From: Campylobacter vicugnae
GTDB taxonomy: Bacteria; Campylobacterota; Campylobacteria; Campylobacterales; Campylobacteraceae
NCBI RefSeq assembly: GCF_002139875.1
Contig: NZ_CP018793.1
Location: 558,001 to 622,000, forward strand
Reading direction: 5' to 3'
Length of the DNA: 64,000 nt
Part shown: positions 8,777 through 17,460 of the stretch, piece by piece
How positions within the stretch are numbered: position 1 is the stretch's first letter
Layout of the letters: every line of letters begins with the position of its first letter
Notes under the pieces: generated by a model
The model's database searches: none
What the model was told of the DNA's origin: nothing
The model's input: the letters and a program-made list of their open reading frames with translations, nothing else
Translations under genes and position numbers: made by a program

Positions 8777-10848
8777 AGTTCTATCCTATTTTTAATCTCT
8801 TGACATTGTGCAATTTTGCTATCTATATCAGCTATTAGCTGTTCTTTATCTTTGATATTATCAAATGTTGATTTTGCTAGTAAATTTATTTGTCCTTCTT
8901 TTGTTTTTAAATGCTCTTTTATAGAGTCTAGCTCTGATTTTATGCTTGATATATACTCTTTTGTGCAAGTAGTTGCAAGCGTGCTAAGCTTATTTGGTAA
9001 ATTTAAGTCTGCTATAAAATTATCAAAAATTATAGTCAAATTTGCACCTACATTTTCAATATTTTTATCACTTTTTATGGCTTTAATTACATCTTGATTT
9101 AGGATTTCATAGTTTATTTTAGGTAGATGCTCATCTATATAAGATCTAATATCGGGCAGATTTAAATTTGCATTTTTTGTTCCTAATTTTAACTCTAAAA
9201 TTTTACTAGCTGAGTCTATATCTTTACTAATTTGCTGCTTGAAGTCTCTGAAAAAATCTATAAAAGAGTCATTAAATCCACTCTCAATTATAACTCCAAG
9301 TCGCGCAGTATCTAGTTTGATTTTTTTATTTGAGGCGTATTTTACATCACTTATTACTCTATCTTTAATCTTTGCACTTATAGCTTTTAGTGTAGCATTG
9401 CTATTTTCATTATCATAATTTAATCTCTTTAGTAGATTTTCAAGTTCGCTATTTATGCTATTTGTAAGGGAGTTTATCTCATCTATCTCATTTTGCAAAG
9501 AATTAGCAAGCTCTTTAGCAGTTGATGCATCTGAGGTTAGGGCTGTTTTTTGTGCTTTTAGATCATCATCTATTAGTTTTGTGATGTGAATTAACTCTTT
9601 TTTATAATTATCTATAATTAAAGTTGCTTTTTTTGAATTTGGACCAAAAAAGCTCTCATATAAGTAGTTTTTAAGCTCATCAATACCAATATTTTTAATC
9701 GCTGAGATGGTAAAAAACTTCGTATCATCAGCCAAACTCTCATCAAAGCCACACTCAGCAAGCTCGGTTTTAATGCTATTTTTAGTATAATTTAACACCT
9801 CTTTTATATCATTTTGGTTAAGTTTATCTACATGAGTAAGCCCAATTATAAGCCCGCCACTTTTACCATTTTTTAGTGTATTTACGATAAAAGCCATATC
9901 CTTTTTAGTTGCACTTTGGCTAGCGTTCATTAGGTGAAGTGTAAAATCACTTTGACTCATATAGTTTGCTGTTAAAATCTCACGAAGCACTACTGCATCA
10001 TCAAGTCCTGGAGTATCAACTATATCAATTCCATCTTTTAATATATCAAGTTTAATGCCTAAAATAACCTCTTTTACCATTTTGCTAATCTCATTAGCAG
10101 CTGTAGTATAAGATTTTAACTCATCTATTGGAACGATTTTATCTTCTAATTTTTTTGGCTCTAGACCCATTGATTCTAGCTCATTTGGCGACCAAAAGCA
10201 GACCTTAGCATACTCATCTTGACTATATGTTAAAATGCTTAAATTTGCAGTTTCTGGGATATTTGATGCGCCTAGTATTTTTTTATTCATTAGTGCATTT
10301 AGAGTACTACTTTTACCAGCATTTATAACACCAGTAACTGCTATTTTAAATTTAGAATTATTAGCACTTTCATATGCATTGCTTAATCTTTTACTAACTT
10401 CGTTGAGTTTAAATTCGCTTAAGATTTGATGAATTTCATTTAATGTATGTAAATTTTTATGAAATGGCTGAGTTTCAGCACTATTTTGAATAGTAGGGTT
10501 TAATTCAAGATTATTTATAAAATCACTTATAAGATTATATCCATTAAAATCTATAATCTCATTTTTGGCTAATTCATTTAATCCATTTAATACTTTTTGA
10601 TTATCTATTTTTATAGATTTTATAGCATTGATTATACCTATTTGACTTAATTGGACGCTATACTCGTTTAGATTTAAATTTGCTTTTGAAAATATATCTT
10701 TTAAGCTTTGAAGTTTGATTAATCTATCATAATTTCGTGGAGTAATAGATAGTATTATTGCTGCTTCATCGCTACTAAATTGGCTTATATGATTTTCATC
10801 AACATATAAAGCTTTAATTCCCCAAATTTGTTCTAATATTTCAACCAT
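8770..10848 (-). CDS. Dynamin-like GTPase, first of a pair (DLP1-like)
   Basis: A 692-residue dynamin-like protein. About 165 residues precede the GTPase domain. The P-loop GVINAGKS is at 173-180, G3 is DTPGLDD and G4 is THVD. A long helical tail rich in Asn, Lys and Asp follows. An N-terminal extension before the G domain is typical of the DLP1 (Cj0411) partner, which assembles with DLP2. It overlaps the upstream dsbI-like gene by 8 bases and the downstream DLP2 gene by 7, so all three are probably one mRNA. The likely role is membrane fusion, repair or tethering at the inner membrane. Confidence 0.87.
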   Translation of the reverse strand: MVEILEQIWGIKALYVDENHISQFSSDEAAIILSITPRNYDRLIKLQSLKDIFSKANLNLNEYSVQLSQIGIINAIKSIKIDNQKVLNGLNELAKNEIIDFNGYNLISDFINNLELNPTIQNSAETQPFHKNLHTLNEIHQILSEFKLNEVSKRLSNAYESANNSKFKIAVTGVINAGKSSTLNALMNKKILGASNIPETANLSILTYSQDEYAKVCFWSPNELESMGLEPKKLEDKIVPIDELKSYTTAANEISKMVKEVILGIKLDILKDGIDIVDTPGLDDAVVLREILTANYMSQSDFTLHLMNASQSATKKDMAFIVNTLKNGKSGGLIIGLTHVDKLNQNDIKEVLNYTKNSIKTELAECGFDESLADDTKFFTISAIKNIGIDELKNYLYESFFGPNSKKATLIIDNYKKELIHITKLIDDDLKAQKTALTSDASTAKELANSLQNEIDEINSLTNSINSELENLLKRLNYDNENSNATLKAISAKIKDRVISDVKYASNKKIKLDTARLGVIIESGFNDSFIDFFRDFKQQISKDIDSASKILELKLGTKNANLNLPDIRSYIDEHLPKINYEILNQDVIKAIKSDKNIENVGANLTIIFDNFIADLNLPNKLSTLATTCTKEYISSIKSELDSIKEHLKTKEGQINLLAKSTFDNIKDKEQLIADIDSKIAQCQEIKNRIELC

Positions 10849-11434
10849 TTTTTACCTTTTTAACTCTTGATATTAATAAAATTAGACCCAAAATCAAAGC
10901 CAAACCAAATATAATAGCAGAAATTTGTGCCATATTAATTAGCTTTAAGTTTGGGATTAGATACCAGCCATTTTGATATAAATCTATCAAATAGGCTTGA
11001 AGTGGGTCAAATTTACTTCCAAGTGGCGGCTTAGGCATATCAAGGCCGCACTCTCCAGTTGCTTTAAATAGTGATGGCATAATCTCATCCCATGCAATTT
11101 GTAGCTCAAAAATAGGCCTATCAAGACAGCCTTTTACTCCAAATGGATTTGCATTGGCAATTGCTTGATGGATTGTATTTAGTTTTAAACTCTCTAAAAG
11201 ACCACAAATCGCCCCATAACTAAAAACTAAAACCCCAAATATATAAAGTAAAATTTGCTTATAAAATATTGCTATAAAAATAGCTCCAAACCCAGCTATA
11301 ATCATATAATATCGTATATAGATACACTGCACACATGGACGCATATATAGATAATTTTGAAATATAAAATGCGCCACGCCGACGCAAAAAAGCATAAAAA
11401 CACCTATATAAATCCATAATCTTTTACTACTCAT
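10841..11434 (-). CDS. DsbB/DsbI-family inner-membrane disulfide oxidoreductase
   Basis: An integral membrane thiol oxidase that re-oxidises a periplasmic DsbA-type protein and passes electrons to quinone. Four to five hydrophobic segments are visible (about 7-27, 42-58, 60-80, 162-190). The first redox pair is Cys34-Val-Gln-Cys37 in the first periplasmic loop (MRPCVQCIYIRYY). The second pair is Cys103 (KGCLDRPIF) and Cys129 (GECGLDM). PCxQCxYIR and the GCLDRPIF region resemble DsbI rather than classical DsbB, but I cannot exclude DsbB. It is the first gene of a three-gene operon with the dynamin pair. Confidence 0.85.
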   Translation of the reverse strand: MSSKRLWIYIGVFMLFCVGVAHFIFQNYLYMRPCVQCIYIRYYMIIAGFGAIFIAIFYKQILLYIFGVLVFSYGAICGLLESLKLNTIHQAIANANPFGVKGCLDRPIFELQIAWDEIMPSLFKATGECGLDMPKPPLGSKFDPLQAYLIDLYQNGWYLIPNLKLINMAQISAIIFGLALILGLILLISRVKKVKNG

Positions 11435-11463
11435 TTAATACCATTGTGTTGAATTTGGGCTTT

Positions 11464-11487
11464 ATTATAACCAAAACTTGCTATAAT
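11464..11487. promoter_or_regulatory. Divergent -10 boxes
   Basis: ATTATA at 11464-11469 (TATAAT on the minus strand) faces the dsbI-like gene, and TATAAT at 11482-11487 on the plus strand faces the DUF234-like gene. Both are about 30 bases from the start codons. -35 elements are not obvious, which is usual in this genus. Confidence 0.5.
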
Positions 11488-11514
11488 TTTGTAAATTTAA
11501 AAGGCTAGAGTGGT

Positions 11515-12327
11515 TTGGATACCTTAAAATATCTGCAGTTTTACTTTGTTTTTGATAGAGTTGTGAGTGGCTATGATGATATTTTTGAGGCGATTGATGG
11601 TGAAATTTTAACTAAATTTGATAGTTTAAAAGATGAATTTAACTTTCTCCACCAAGAGGCTAAAAATTTTTTAATTCGCCTTGCAAAGGGTGATAGAAAG
11701 CGTTTTGTAGCTAGTAAATACCTATCAAGATCGCTAAGTAGTGTAATAATTAATGAGCTAGTAAATAAAGGTTTTATTATATTTGAAAGATCAAAAGAGA
11801 TAAAACCTATTAAAAATCGTAAAGAGAAGTTAAAAAAAGAGCTTCGCAGATATCAAATTCAAGATAAAATTCACTTTACAAAGCGTTTTTATAGATTTTG
11901 GTTTAGATTTATTGAGCCAAATTTAGATTTATTGTATAAAAATCAAAAAGATGATGTATTAAATGAGATAAAAAATAAATTTGATCACTATTGTTCTTTA
12001 GAGTTTGAGCTTGCTTGTATCAATCTTTTATCAAAAAATTTAAATATCCCAAAAGATGAGATTTCTAGCTATTGGGATAAGGAAAATGAGATTGATATTT
12101 ATGCTAATTATGATGGGTTTGTAATTGTAGCTGAAGCAAAGTATAAAGAGCGTAAAATATGCAAAAATATACTAAATTTGCTAATTCAAAAATGTGAAAA
12201 ATCTAAAATAAATTGGGATAAAATAGCACTATTTTCAAAATCAAGCTTTAGTAATGAGTTGCTAGGATTAAAGGATAATAGGGTTATTTTATTTGAACTT
12301 GATGATTTTAAGGATTTATATGAATGA
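11515..12327 (+). CDS. DUF234-like protein with PD-(D/E)XK-type C-terminus
   Basis: A 270-residue protein read from a TTG codon with AAGG ten bases upstream; no ATG fits. Residues about 55-90 look like a winged helix (SRSLSSVIINELVNKGFI). The C-terminal half resembles the DUF234 nuclease-like domain: RFYRFWFRFIEPN, then YWDKENEIDIYA (Asp in the EID position) and VAEAKYKE (the ExK element). These spell a PD-(D/E)XK active site. DUF234 usually sits behind an AAA ATPase domain; here that ATPase is absent. It overlaps the start of flgS by 8 bases. Function is unknown; a DNA-related role is inference. Confidence 0.75.
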   Translation: MDTLKYLQFYFVFDRVVSGYDDIFEAIDGEILTKFDSLKDEFNFLHQEAKNFLIRLAKGDRKRFVASKYLSRSLSSVIINELVNKGFIIFERSKEIKPIKNRKEKLKKELRRYQIQDKIHFTKRFYRFWFRFIEPNLDLLYKNQKDDVLNEIKNKFDHYCSLEFELACINLLSKNLNIPKDEISSYWDKENEIDIYANYDGFVIVAEAKYKERKICKNILNLLIQKCEKSKINWDKIALFSKSSFSNELLGLKDNRVILFELDDFKDLYE

Positions 12328-13303
12328 GAATACTAAAAGCATAGAAGATGGATTAAAAAGCTTAATAGAACAGACATATTTAATAGAAAAAGAGTATAAG
12401 ATATTGGGTGAATCATATGCAAACTTACAAAAATTCACCCAGGGAATAGTAGAGAGTTTGGGCGCATCTTTATGGACGATTAATAGTGCTGGTGAGGTTG
12501 TATTAAGCAATGAAAAAGCTAAGCAGATCATGGAAATTTTGCCAAGTATAAATATGCAAAAAAGCACGCAAGAAGTTGAATTTCAAGGCAGAGTTTATGC
12601 TATTAAAATTACCCATAGTATGCAAAATCAAATAATTTTAGCTACTGATATAACTGATGAAAAAAGATCTGCAAGATTAGTTTCTATGGGTGCTGTAGCT
12701 GCACATTTATCTCATGAGATTCGCAATCCTATAGGCTCTATCTCTTTGCTTACTAGTACGCTTTTAAAACGGATTGATGATAGAAATCGCCCACTTATAG
12801 AAGAGATAAAAAAGGCAATTTATAGGGTTGAGAGAATAATTAAAGCAACTTTGCTTTTTACCAAAGGTGTTCAAATTAGCATAAGTGAAATCGAGCTTAA
12901 TAAACTCCAAGATATGTGCAAAGAAGCAATTGGACAGTATGCATTTAGTAAAGATATTGAGTTTGAGTTTAGCGGGTTTGATGGGATTATACGCGGAGAT
13001 GCTAACTTGCTTGATTTGGTCTTTAGTAATTTTATATTTAATGCAATTGACGCTATTGAAGAGAGTGATGATGATAGCGGAGTAGTTAGCATAGAGCATA
13101 AATTTGAAAATGGTATGCATAATTTTTATATCAGTGATAGTGGAGTTAAACTACCTAGCGGAGCAATATTTGAGCCATTTAAAACTACAAAATTAAAAGG
13201 TAATGGACTAGGCCTTGCTCTTAGTTTGGAGATAATTAATGCGCACAAAGGCTCAGTTGCGGTTCAAAATGAGCCAAAACTTTTTACAATTAGCCTACCT
13301 TAA
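12320..13303 (+). CDS. flgS: Sensor histidine kinase FlgS
   Basis: A soluble histidine kinase of 327 residues, without membrane segments. A PAS-like N-terminal half precedes the H-box HLSHEIRNPIGSISLL with the phospho-accepting His near residue 132. The N-box (FSNFIFNAIDAIEES) and G-box (GNGLGLALSLEI) of the ATPase domain follow. The H-box sequence matches my recollection of Campylobacter FlgS, which senses the flagellar export apparatus and phosphorylates FlgR to switch on sigma54 flagellar genes. I chose ATG 12320 because AAGGA lies at 12310-12314. The start overlaps the end of the DUF234-like gene. Confidence 0.87.
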   Translation: MNENTKSIEDGLKSLIEQTYLIEKEYKILGESYANLQKFTQGIVESLGASLWTINSAGEVVLSNEKAKQIMEILPSINMQKSTQEVEFQGRVYAIKITHSMQNQIILATDITDEKRSARLVSMGAVAAHLSHEIRNPIGSISLLTSTLLKRIDDRNRPLIEEIKKAIYRVERIIKATLLFTKGVQISISEIELNKLQDMCKEAIGQYAFSKDIEFEFSGFDGIIRGDANLLDLVFSNFIFNAIDAIEESDDDSGVVSIEHKFENGMHNFYISDSGVKLPSGAIFEPFKTTKLKGNGLGLALSLEIINAHKGSVAVQNEPKLFTISLP

Positions 13304-13365
13304 AAGTGCTTTTTAAGCAAATTTGGAGTAAATTTAACAAATTTTTACATATTAAGGATATAGTG

Positions 13366-14196
13366 ATGATACAAACCTGCCTTTTTCCTGCAGCTGGATA
13401 TGGGACTAGATTTTTACCAGCGACTAAGAGCTTACCAAAGGAGATGCTACCTATACTTACTAAACCATTAATTCATTATGGTGTAGATGAAGCTAGAGAA
13501 GCTGGTATGAATAATATGGCCTTTGTTACTGGTCGTGGCAAGAGGGCTTTAGAAGATTATTTTGATATTAGCTATGAACTAGAACATCAAATCTCAGGCA
13601 CAAATAAAGAGTATTTACTAACTGATATTAGAGAGCTTATGGATCATTGTTCATTTAGCTTTACTCGTCAAACTCATATGAGAGGTCTTGGCGATGCAAT
13701 TCATAGCGGTAAGGGGCTTGTAGGAGATGAGGCATTTGGTGTAATTTTAGCTGATGATTTGTGCGTTAATGAAGATGGCGAAAATGTCCTAGCTCAAATG
13801 GTAAAAATTTACGAAAAATATCGTTGTAGCATAGTAGCAGTGATGGAAGTACCAAAAGAAACTATAAGCAGCTATGGCGTTATAGATGGTAAATTTATAG
13901 AAGATGATCTAATAATGGTAAATGATATGATAGAAAAGCCAGATCCAAAAGATGCACCAACAAATTTAGCAATAATTGGCAGATACATTTTAACTCCAGA
14001 TATTTTTGAGATTATAGAAAATACAAATCCAGGAAAAAATGGAGAGATACAAATTACAGACGCACTTCTTAAACAGGCTAAAAATGGTATGGTCTTAGCT
14101 TATAAATTTAAAGGTAGAAGATTTGATTGTGGTAGTGTAGCTGGATATGTAGAAGCGACTAATTTCTTCTATGAGCATGAATATGGTAAAAAATAA
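13366..14196 (+). CDS. galU: UTP--glucose-1-phosphate uridylyltransferase
   Basis: This enzyme makes UDP-glucose for surface polysaccharide synthesis. The nucleotidyltransferase signature FPAAGYGTRFLPATKSLPKE starts at residue 6, and GVILADDL, EKPDP and GRYILTPDIF follow in order. At 276 residues it matches the family. ATG 13366 has AAGGA at 13354-13358; the open frame extends further upstream but without homology. The pgi gene starts inside its 3' end, and dps follows. The galU-pgi-dps order is also found in C. jejuni, as I recall. Confidence 0.96.
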   Translation: MIQTCLFPAAGYGTRFLPATKSLPKEMLPILTKPLIHYGVDEAREAGMNNMAFVTGRGKRALEDYFDISYELEHQISGTNKEYLLTDIRELMDHCSFSFTRQTHMRGLGDAIHSGKGLVGDEAFGVILADDLCVNEDGENVLAQMVKIYEKYRCSIVAVMEVPKETISSYGVIDGKFIEDDLIMVNDMIEKPDPKDAPTNLAIIGRYILTPDIFEIIENTNPGKNGEIQITDALLKQAKNGMVLAYKFKGRRFDCGSVAGYVEATNFFYEHEYGKK

Positions 14197-15391
14197 TCTT
14201 AAATTTAACAGACAAAATATATCTTCTATTAGCAGCTATACAAGGCGTATGAATGATGAGATTAAAGGTGATGATATAGGGTATTATCACCTTCCTAGTT
14301 TAGGAATGGATATAGTTAGCAAGATAGAAGAGATAGCTAAGCGTGATTTTGATAGTGTAGTGCTTGTAGGAGTAGGTGGAAGCTCTCTTGGAGTTAAAGC
14401 GCTATATGATATGTTAAATTTACAAAAAGAGCTTATATTTTTAGATAATCTTGATCCATATAGTATAGAGCAAAACAGCACTAAGATTAATCCTAACAGA
14501 TCTATATTTATAATATCTAGCAAGTCTGGAACTACCATTGAGACGATATCTATATATAAATATATTTTGGAAAAATTTAATATCAAAAGCTATGAAAACT
14601 TTATATTTATCACCGATCCTAATAGCCCGCTTGAATCATATGCTAAAAAGATAGGTGCTATTATATTTAATATTCCAAAAAATGTAGGTGGCAGATTTAG
14701 TGTGCTTTCAGCTATTGGACTTGTGCCACTTGGTTTGTGTGGAGCTGATATTAAAGATTTACTAGCTGGAGCAAATAGTGCTAAAGAGCAGTATTTAGAT
14801 AATGGCGATGATGGAGTATTGCAAAAGGCCTATCATTACGCCACACATAGTAGTGCTAAGATAAATGTGCTATTTAGTTATAGTGATAGATTAACAAGCT
14901 TTAATGAGTGGTATGTGCAGTTATGGGCTGAGAGTTTAGGGAAAAAACGTGGGTATAAAAGAGTTGGTTTGACTCCTGTTGGTCTAGTAGGTAGCAAAGA
15001 TCAACACTCATTTTTACAACTTATAATGGAGGGTGTAAAAGACAAGACAGTAACATTTATTACTATAAAAGATCACAACAGCACTATATCTGTGCCAAAT
15101 TTAAAATTAAATTTTTTAGATGGGTGTGATTTTGTAAATAGCAAAAGTATAGCTGAGGTTTTTAATGCTCAAGCGCATTCTACTATGCAGGCTTTGGCTA
15201 GTGAGATGATTAGTATTGATGAGTTAGTTATTGATAGGCTTGATGAGTGGCATTGTGGTTGGTTAATATACTATTACGAGCTACTTACTAGCGCAACTGG
15301 ATTAATGCTAGGTATTAATACTTACGACCAGCCAGGCGTAGAAGCTGGTAAGAGAATACTTAAAAAGCTATTAGAGAGTAAAGAGAGTTGA
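14171..15391 (+). CDS. pgi: Glucose-6-phosphate isomerase
   Basis: This enzyme interconverts glucose-6-phosphate and fructose-6-phosphate. The phosphosugar-binding motif VGVGGSSLGVKALYD is near residue 70, with SSKSGTTIET near 115, and the catalytic-region motifs GSKDQHSFLQLIMEG and NTYDQPGVEAGK later. At 406 residues it is the short form typical of Campylobacterota. Campylobacters lack phosphofructokinase, so the enzyme mainly serves gluconeogenesis and sugar precursor supply; fbp in this window fits that. Three in-frame ATGs (14171, 14177, 14183) are possible starts; all overlap galU by 14 to 26 bases. Confidence 0.95.
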   Translation: MSMNMVKNNLKFNRQNISSISSYTRRMNDEIKGDDIGYYHLPSLGMDIVSKIEEIAKRDFDSVVLVGVGGSSLGVKALYDMLNLQKELIFLDNLDPYSIEQNSTKINPNRSIFIISSKSGTTIETISIYKYILEKFNIKSYENFIFITDPNSPLESYAKKIGAIIFNIPKNVGGRFSVLSAIGLVPLGLCGADIKDLLAGANSAKEQYLDNGDDGVLQKAYHYATHSSAKINVLFSYSDRLTSFNEWYVQLWAESLGKKRGYKRVGLTPVGLVGSKDQHSFLQLIMEGVKDKTVTFITIKDHNSTISVPNLKLNFLDGCDFVNSKSIAEVFNAQAHSTMQALASEMISIDELVIDRLDEWHCGWLIYYYELLTSATGLMLGINTYDQPGVEAGKRILKKLLESKES

Positions 15392-15416
15392 ATTTAACTT
15401 AAATAGTAAAATATTC

Positions 15417-15439
15417 TAAATAATAAAAATTATTATTTA
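15417..15439. promoter_or_regulatory. AT-rich dyad upstream of dps, candidate PerR/Fur operator
   Basis: The inverted repeat TAAATAATAA-AAA-TTATTATTTA is perfect over 10 bp per arm. It lies about 30 bases upstream of the dps -10 box. Its TTATTATTT character resembles metal-dependent Fur/PerR sites, and dps genes are common targets. The binding protein is an inference. Confidence 0.4.
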
Positions 15440-15467
15440 CTTTATACTTTTTTAAGTTAATTCTGTG

Positions 15468-15473
15468 TATAAT
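15468..15473 (+). promoter_or_regulatory. dps -10 box
   Basis: TATAAT preceded by TGTG (an extended -10) lies 29 bases before the dps ATG. AAAGGATAAAA just before 15502 is the ribosome site. Confidence 0.6.
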
Positions 15474-15501
15474 TACACAACTTAAATATAAAGGATAAAA
15501 A

Positions 15502-15939
15502 ATGAAAAATGTAGTAACACAACTTAACCAACTTCAAGCTGATGCACATAGCTTGTTTGTAGCTTTCCATGATTATCACTGGAATGTAAAAGGTTTGCAA
15601 TTCTTTTCAATTCATGAATATACTGAAAAAGAGTATAATGAACTTGCTGAGCTTTTTGATGAGATGGCTGAGCGTGCTATTCAACTAGGCGGCAAAGCAA
15701 TTACAAAAACTGATGAGCTTTTAAAAGTTGCTAAAGCTCCAGTAGTTAGCAAAGATAGCTATACTCCAGTAGAAGTAATTGAAGCTTTAAAAGATGCTTT
15801 TGTTTATCTATTGGCTGAGTTTAAAAAACTTGAAGAGATTGCTGAAAGTGCAGGTGATAATACAACTGTAGCTATAGCACAAGAAAATTATGCAAGTCTA
15901 GAGAAAAAAATCTGGATGATTAAGGCTACTTTAGCATAA
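15502..15939 (+). CDS. dps: Dps / NapA-type mini-ferritin
   Basis: This dodecameric iron-storage protein uses peroxide to oxidise Fe(II) and protects DNA. Its 145 residues fit the family. The ferroxidase ligands lie in [10 protein letters not shown] (about 22-31) and [12 protein letters not shown] (about 51-62), shared between subunits at the dimer interface. It has its own promoter behind a dyad that may be a Fur/PerR operator and ends at a strong terminator. It is the third gene of the galU-pgi-dps block but is likely expressed separately. Confidence 0.96.
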   Translation: MKNVVTQLNQLQADAHSLFVAFHDYHWNVKGLQFFSIHEYTEKEYNELAELFDEMAERAIQLGGKAITKTDELLKVAKAPVVSKDSYTPVEVIEALKDAFVYLLAEFKKLEEIAESAGDNTTVAIAQENYASLEKKIWMIKATLA

Positions 15940-15947
15940 TTTAATAA

Positions 15948-15967
15948 GAGTGGCTCATAAGCCACTC
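15948..15967. terminator. Bidirectional intrinsic terminator, dps / yceI
   Basis: The stem GAGTGGCT / AGCCACTC with loop CATA is followed by AAATTATTATTTTTT on the plus strand, with A/T-rich sequence on the other side. It sits between the convergent dps and YceI genes. Confidence 0.8.
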
Positions 15968-15973
15968 AAATTA

Positions 15974-16540
15974 TTATTTTTTAACTGCTTCGATATCGAT
16001 ATTTATCTTAATTTTATCGCCAAGTGCAACTGTGCTAGACTCTGGAGCAAAGTTAAAATCACTTCTTTTAATTTCGCCTTCTAGGCTAAATCCTATGATT
16101 TCAACACCTTTTCTATTTTTACCTGTACCACTAAATTCATAATCAAGCTCAACTGGTCTTGTAACATCTCTAATGGTTAGATCGCCTTTGATTTTACCTT
16201 CTCCATCGCCTTCATTTTCAAAGCTTTTCATTGTGAATTTGATTTGTGGAAATTTTGCACTATCAAAGAAATCTGCCTTTTGAAGGTGAGCATCACGACC
16301 ATCGTTGTTTGTATTTATTGAATTAACATCAATTGTAGCTGTAAGGCTAGATGGAATTTTGTTTGTGATATCTACTTCACCAGCAAATTTGCCAAATGAA
16401 CCAGTTACATTACTAACTTGCAGGTGTTTGATTTTAAAAGTTGTACTAGAATGTGCTGTATCAACGCTATAAACTGTGGCATTTGCCGCACCAAAAAGCA
16501 GACCTAAAGCTGCAACTGAAGTCAATATTTGTTTTTTCAT
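15974..16540 (-). CDS. YceI family periplasmic protein
   Basis: A 188-residue secreted protein with a lipocalin-like YceI fold that binds polyisoprenoid-like lipids in some bacteria. A signal peptide (LTSVAALGLLFGAANA) ends near residue 22, directly before TVYSVDTAHSSTTFKIKHL, the usual start of the mature domain. GSFGKFAGEVD, the LTIRDVTRPVELD motif and IKRSDFNFAP are characteristic. AAGGAG precedes the ATG. It is a single-gene unit. The physiological ligand is unknown. Confidence 0.92.
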   Translation of the reverse strand: MKKQILTSVAALGLLFGAANATVYSVDTAHSSTTFKIKHLQVSNVTGSFGKFAGEVDITNKIPSSLTATIDVNSINTNNDGRDAHLQKADFFDSAKFPQIKFTMKSFENEGDGEGKIKGDLTIRDVTRPVELDYEFSGTGKNRKGVEIIGFSLEGEIKRSDFNFAPESSTVALGDKIKINIDIEAVKK

Positions 16541-16610
16541 ATTTTCTCCTTTTGAGTTTATAAATTTGATTATATTTAGCTAAAAATAATATATCTTAAA
16601 TAATACAAAT

Positions 16611-16982
16611 TTAATCAAAAAGTTTATGCAATCTAGAGCTTAATAACTTAGCAAACTCATCTATTTTAATATCTCTTGGACTACTTTCTCTTTGTTTTTT
16701 GCCCCATAAAGACTCTGGAAAGTACTCATCATCTTTAAATCTAGCTTGAATATGTATATGGACTCTAGGTAGATAATTAGCAAAACTTGCCCAATTAATC
16801 TTATCAGGGTTATAAAACTCTATCATAGCCTTTTCACACTCAAGGGCTGCTTCAAATAGTCTTTTGCAAGTAGCACTATCACAGTGGCTAATCTCTTTAA
16901 ATTCTTCTTTGGTAAAGATTTTTACCCATGGCAAAGAATTTGCTTCAATCTCGATATAGATAAACTCATCACTATAAATCAT
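16611..16982 (-). CDS. HIT-like protein with HxHxQ motif
   Basis: A 123-residue protein with the histidine-triad core near its C-terminus: RVHIHIQARF, in which the third histidine is replaced by Gln. HxHxQ is seen in the GalT/Ap4A-phosphorylase branch, so nucleotidyl hydrolase or transferase activity remains possible. The N-terminal strand (FIYIEIEANSLPWVKIF) fits the HIT fold. AAAGG precedes the ATG at 16982. A second, classical HIT protein is encoded at 41733. The substrate is unknown. Confidence 0.72.
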   Translation of the reverse strand: MIYSDEFIYIEIEANSLPWVKIFTKEEFKEISHCDSATCKRLFEAALECEKAMIEFYNPDKINWASFANYLPRVHIHIQARFKDDEYFPESLWGKKQRESSPRDIKIDEFAKLLSSRLHKLFD

Positions 16983-17079
16983 ATTTTAACCTTTATAAAA
17001 TTTAGTAAATTATATCAAATTTATCGCTATTTTATAGGAGTTTTGATAAGATGACGCTATTAAAATAATAAGGTTAAAA

Positions 17080-17460
17080 GTGAAAAGCTGTATAGTTGTA
17101 TATGATGGGATAAATATTCTTAGTTTTGCTAAGATTTATGATATTTTTGCACGGTGTGGAATTGAGTTTGTAGTAGTTGGATTTAGATGTGATGCTGCTG
17201 ATGAGATAGGGATTAAATTGCCTATGCATACGAGTTCAGAATCTTTATATGGATATGATATTGTAGCAATTCCAGGTGGAAAAGGTGCAGAAATTTGGGC
17301 TGATGATGGGATATTTTTAAGCTGGATGAAAAGTAGTGCTGAATCAAAATATATAATATCGCTAGATAATGGTGATAAAATTTTAGATGGTGCAAATTTA
17401 AATGGGCATAAATTTAACTCAGATGAGGCGATGATAGAGTGGATAAAGAACAAAGCATAA
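17080..17460 (+). CDS. DJ-1/PfpI-like protein with Asp at the nucleophile position
   Basis: A 126-residue protein read from GTG with AAGG upstream. The DJ-1/PfpI outline is clear: VVYDGINILSFAKIYDIF at the N-terminus, then YDIVAIPGGKGAE, then a nucleophile-elbow region YIISLDNGDKILDGANLNGHK. The family has Cys in that elbow (xCxG), whereas this protein has Asp96. The domain is also about 50 residues shorter than usual and ends soon after the elbow. It is probably not a protease or deglycase and may be a degenerate or regulatory member. It overlaps the thiL start by 22 bases. Confidence 0.72.
   Translation: MKSCIVVYDGINILSFAKIYDIFARCGIEFVVVGFRCDAADEIGIKLPMHTSSESLYGYDIVAIPGGKGAEIWADDGIFLSWMKSSAESKYIISLDNGDKILDGANLNGHKFNSDEAMIEWIKNKA

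Noticed and set aside
8816-9097. 93-residue hydrophobic ORF on the plus strand
   Set aside because: It lies inside the DLP1 coding region in antisense and shows only the Ser/Phe/Leu bias expected from reverse reading of Lys/Glu-rich helices.
12764-13120. Minus-strand ORFs opposite flgS
   Set aside because: Antisense shadows of a clear histidine kinase gene, without ribosome sites or family motifs.
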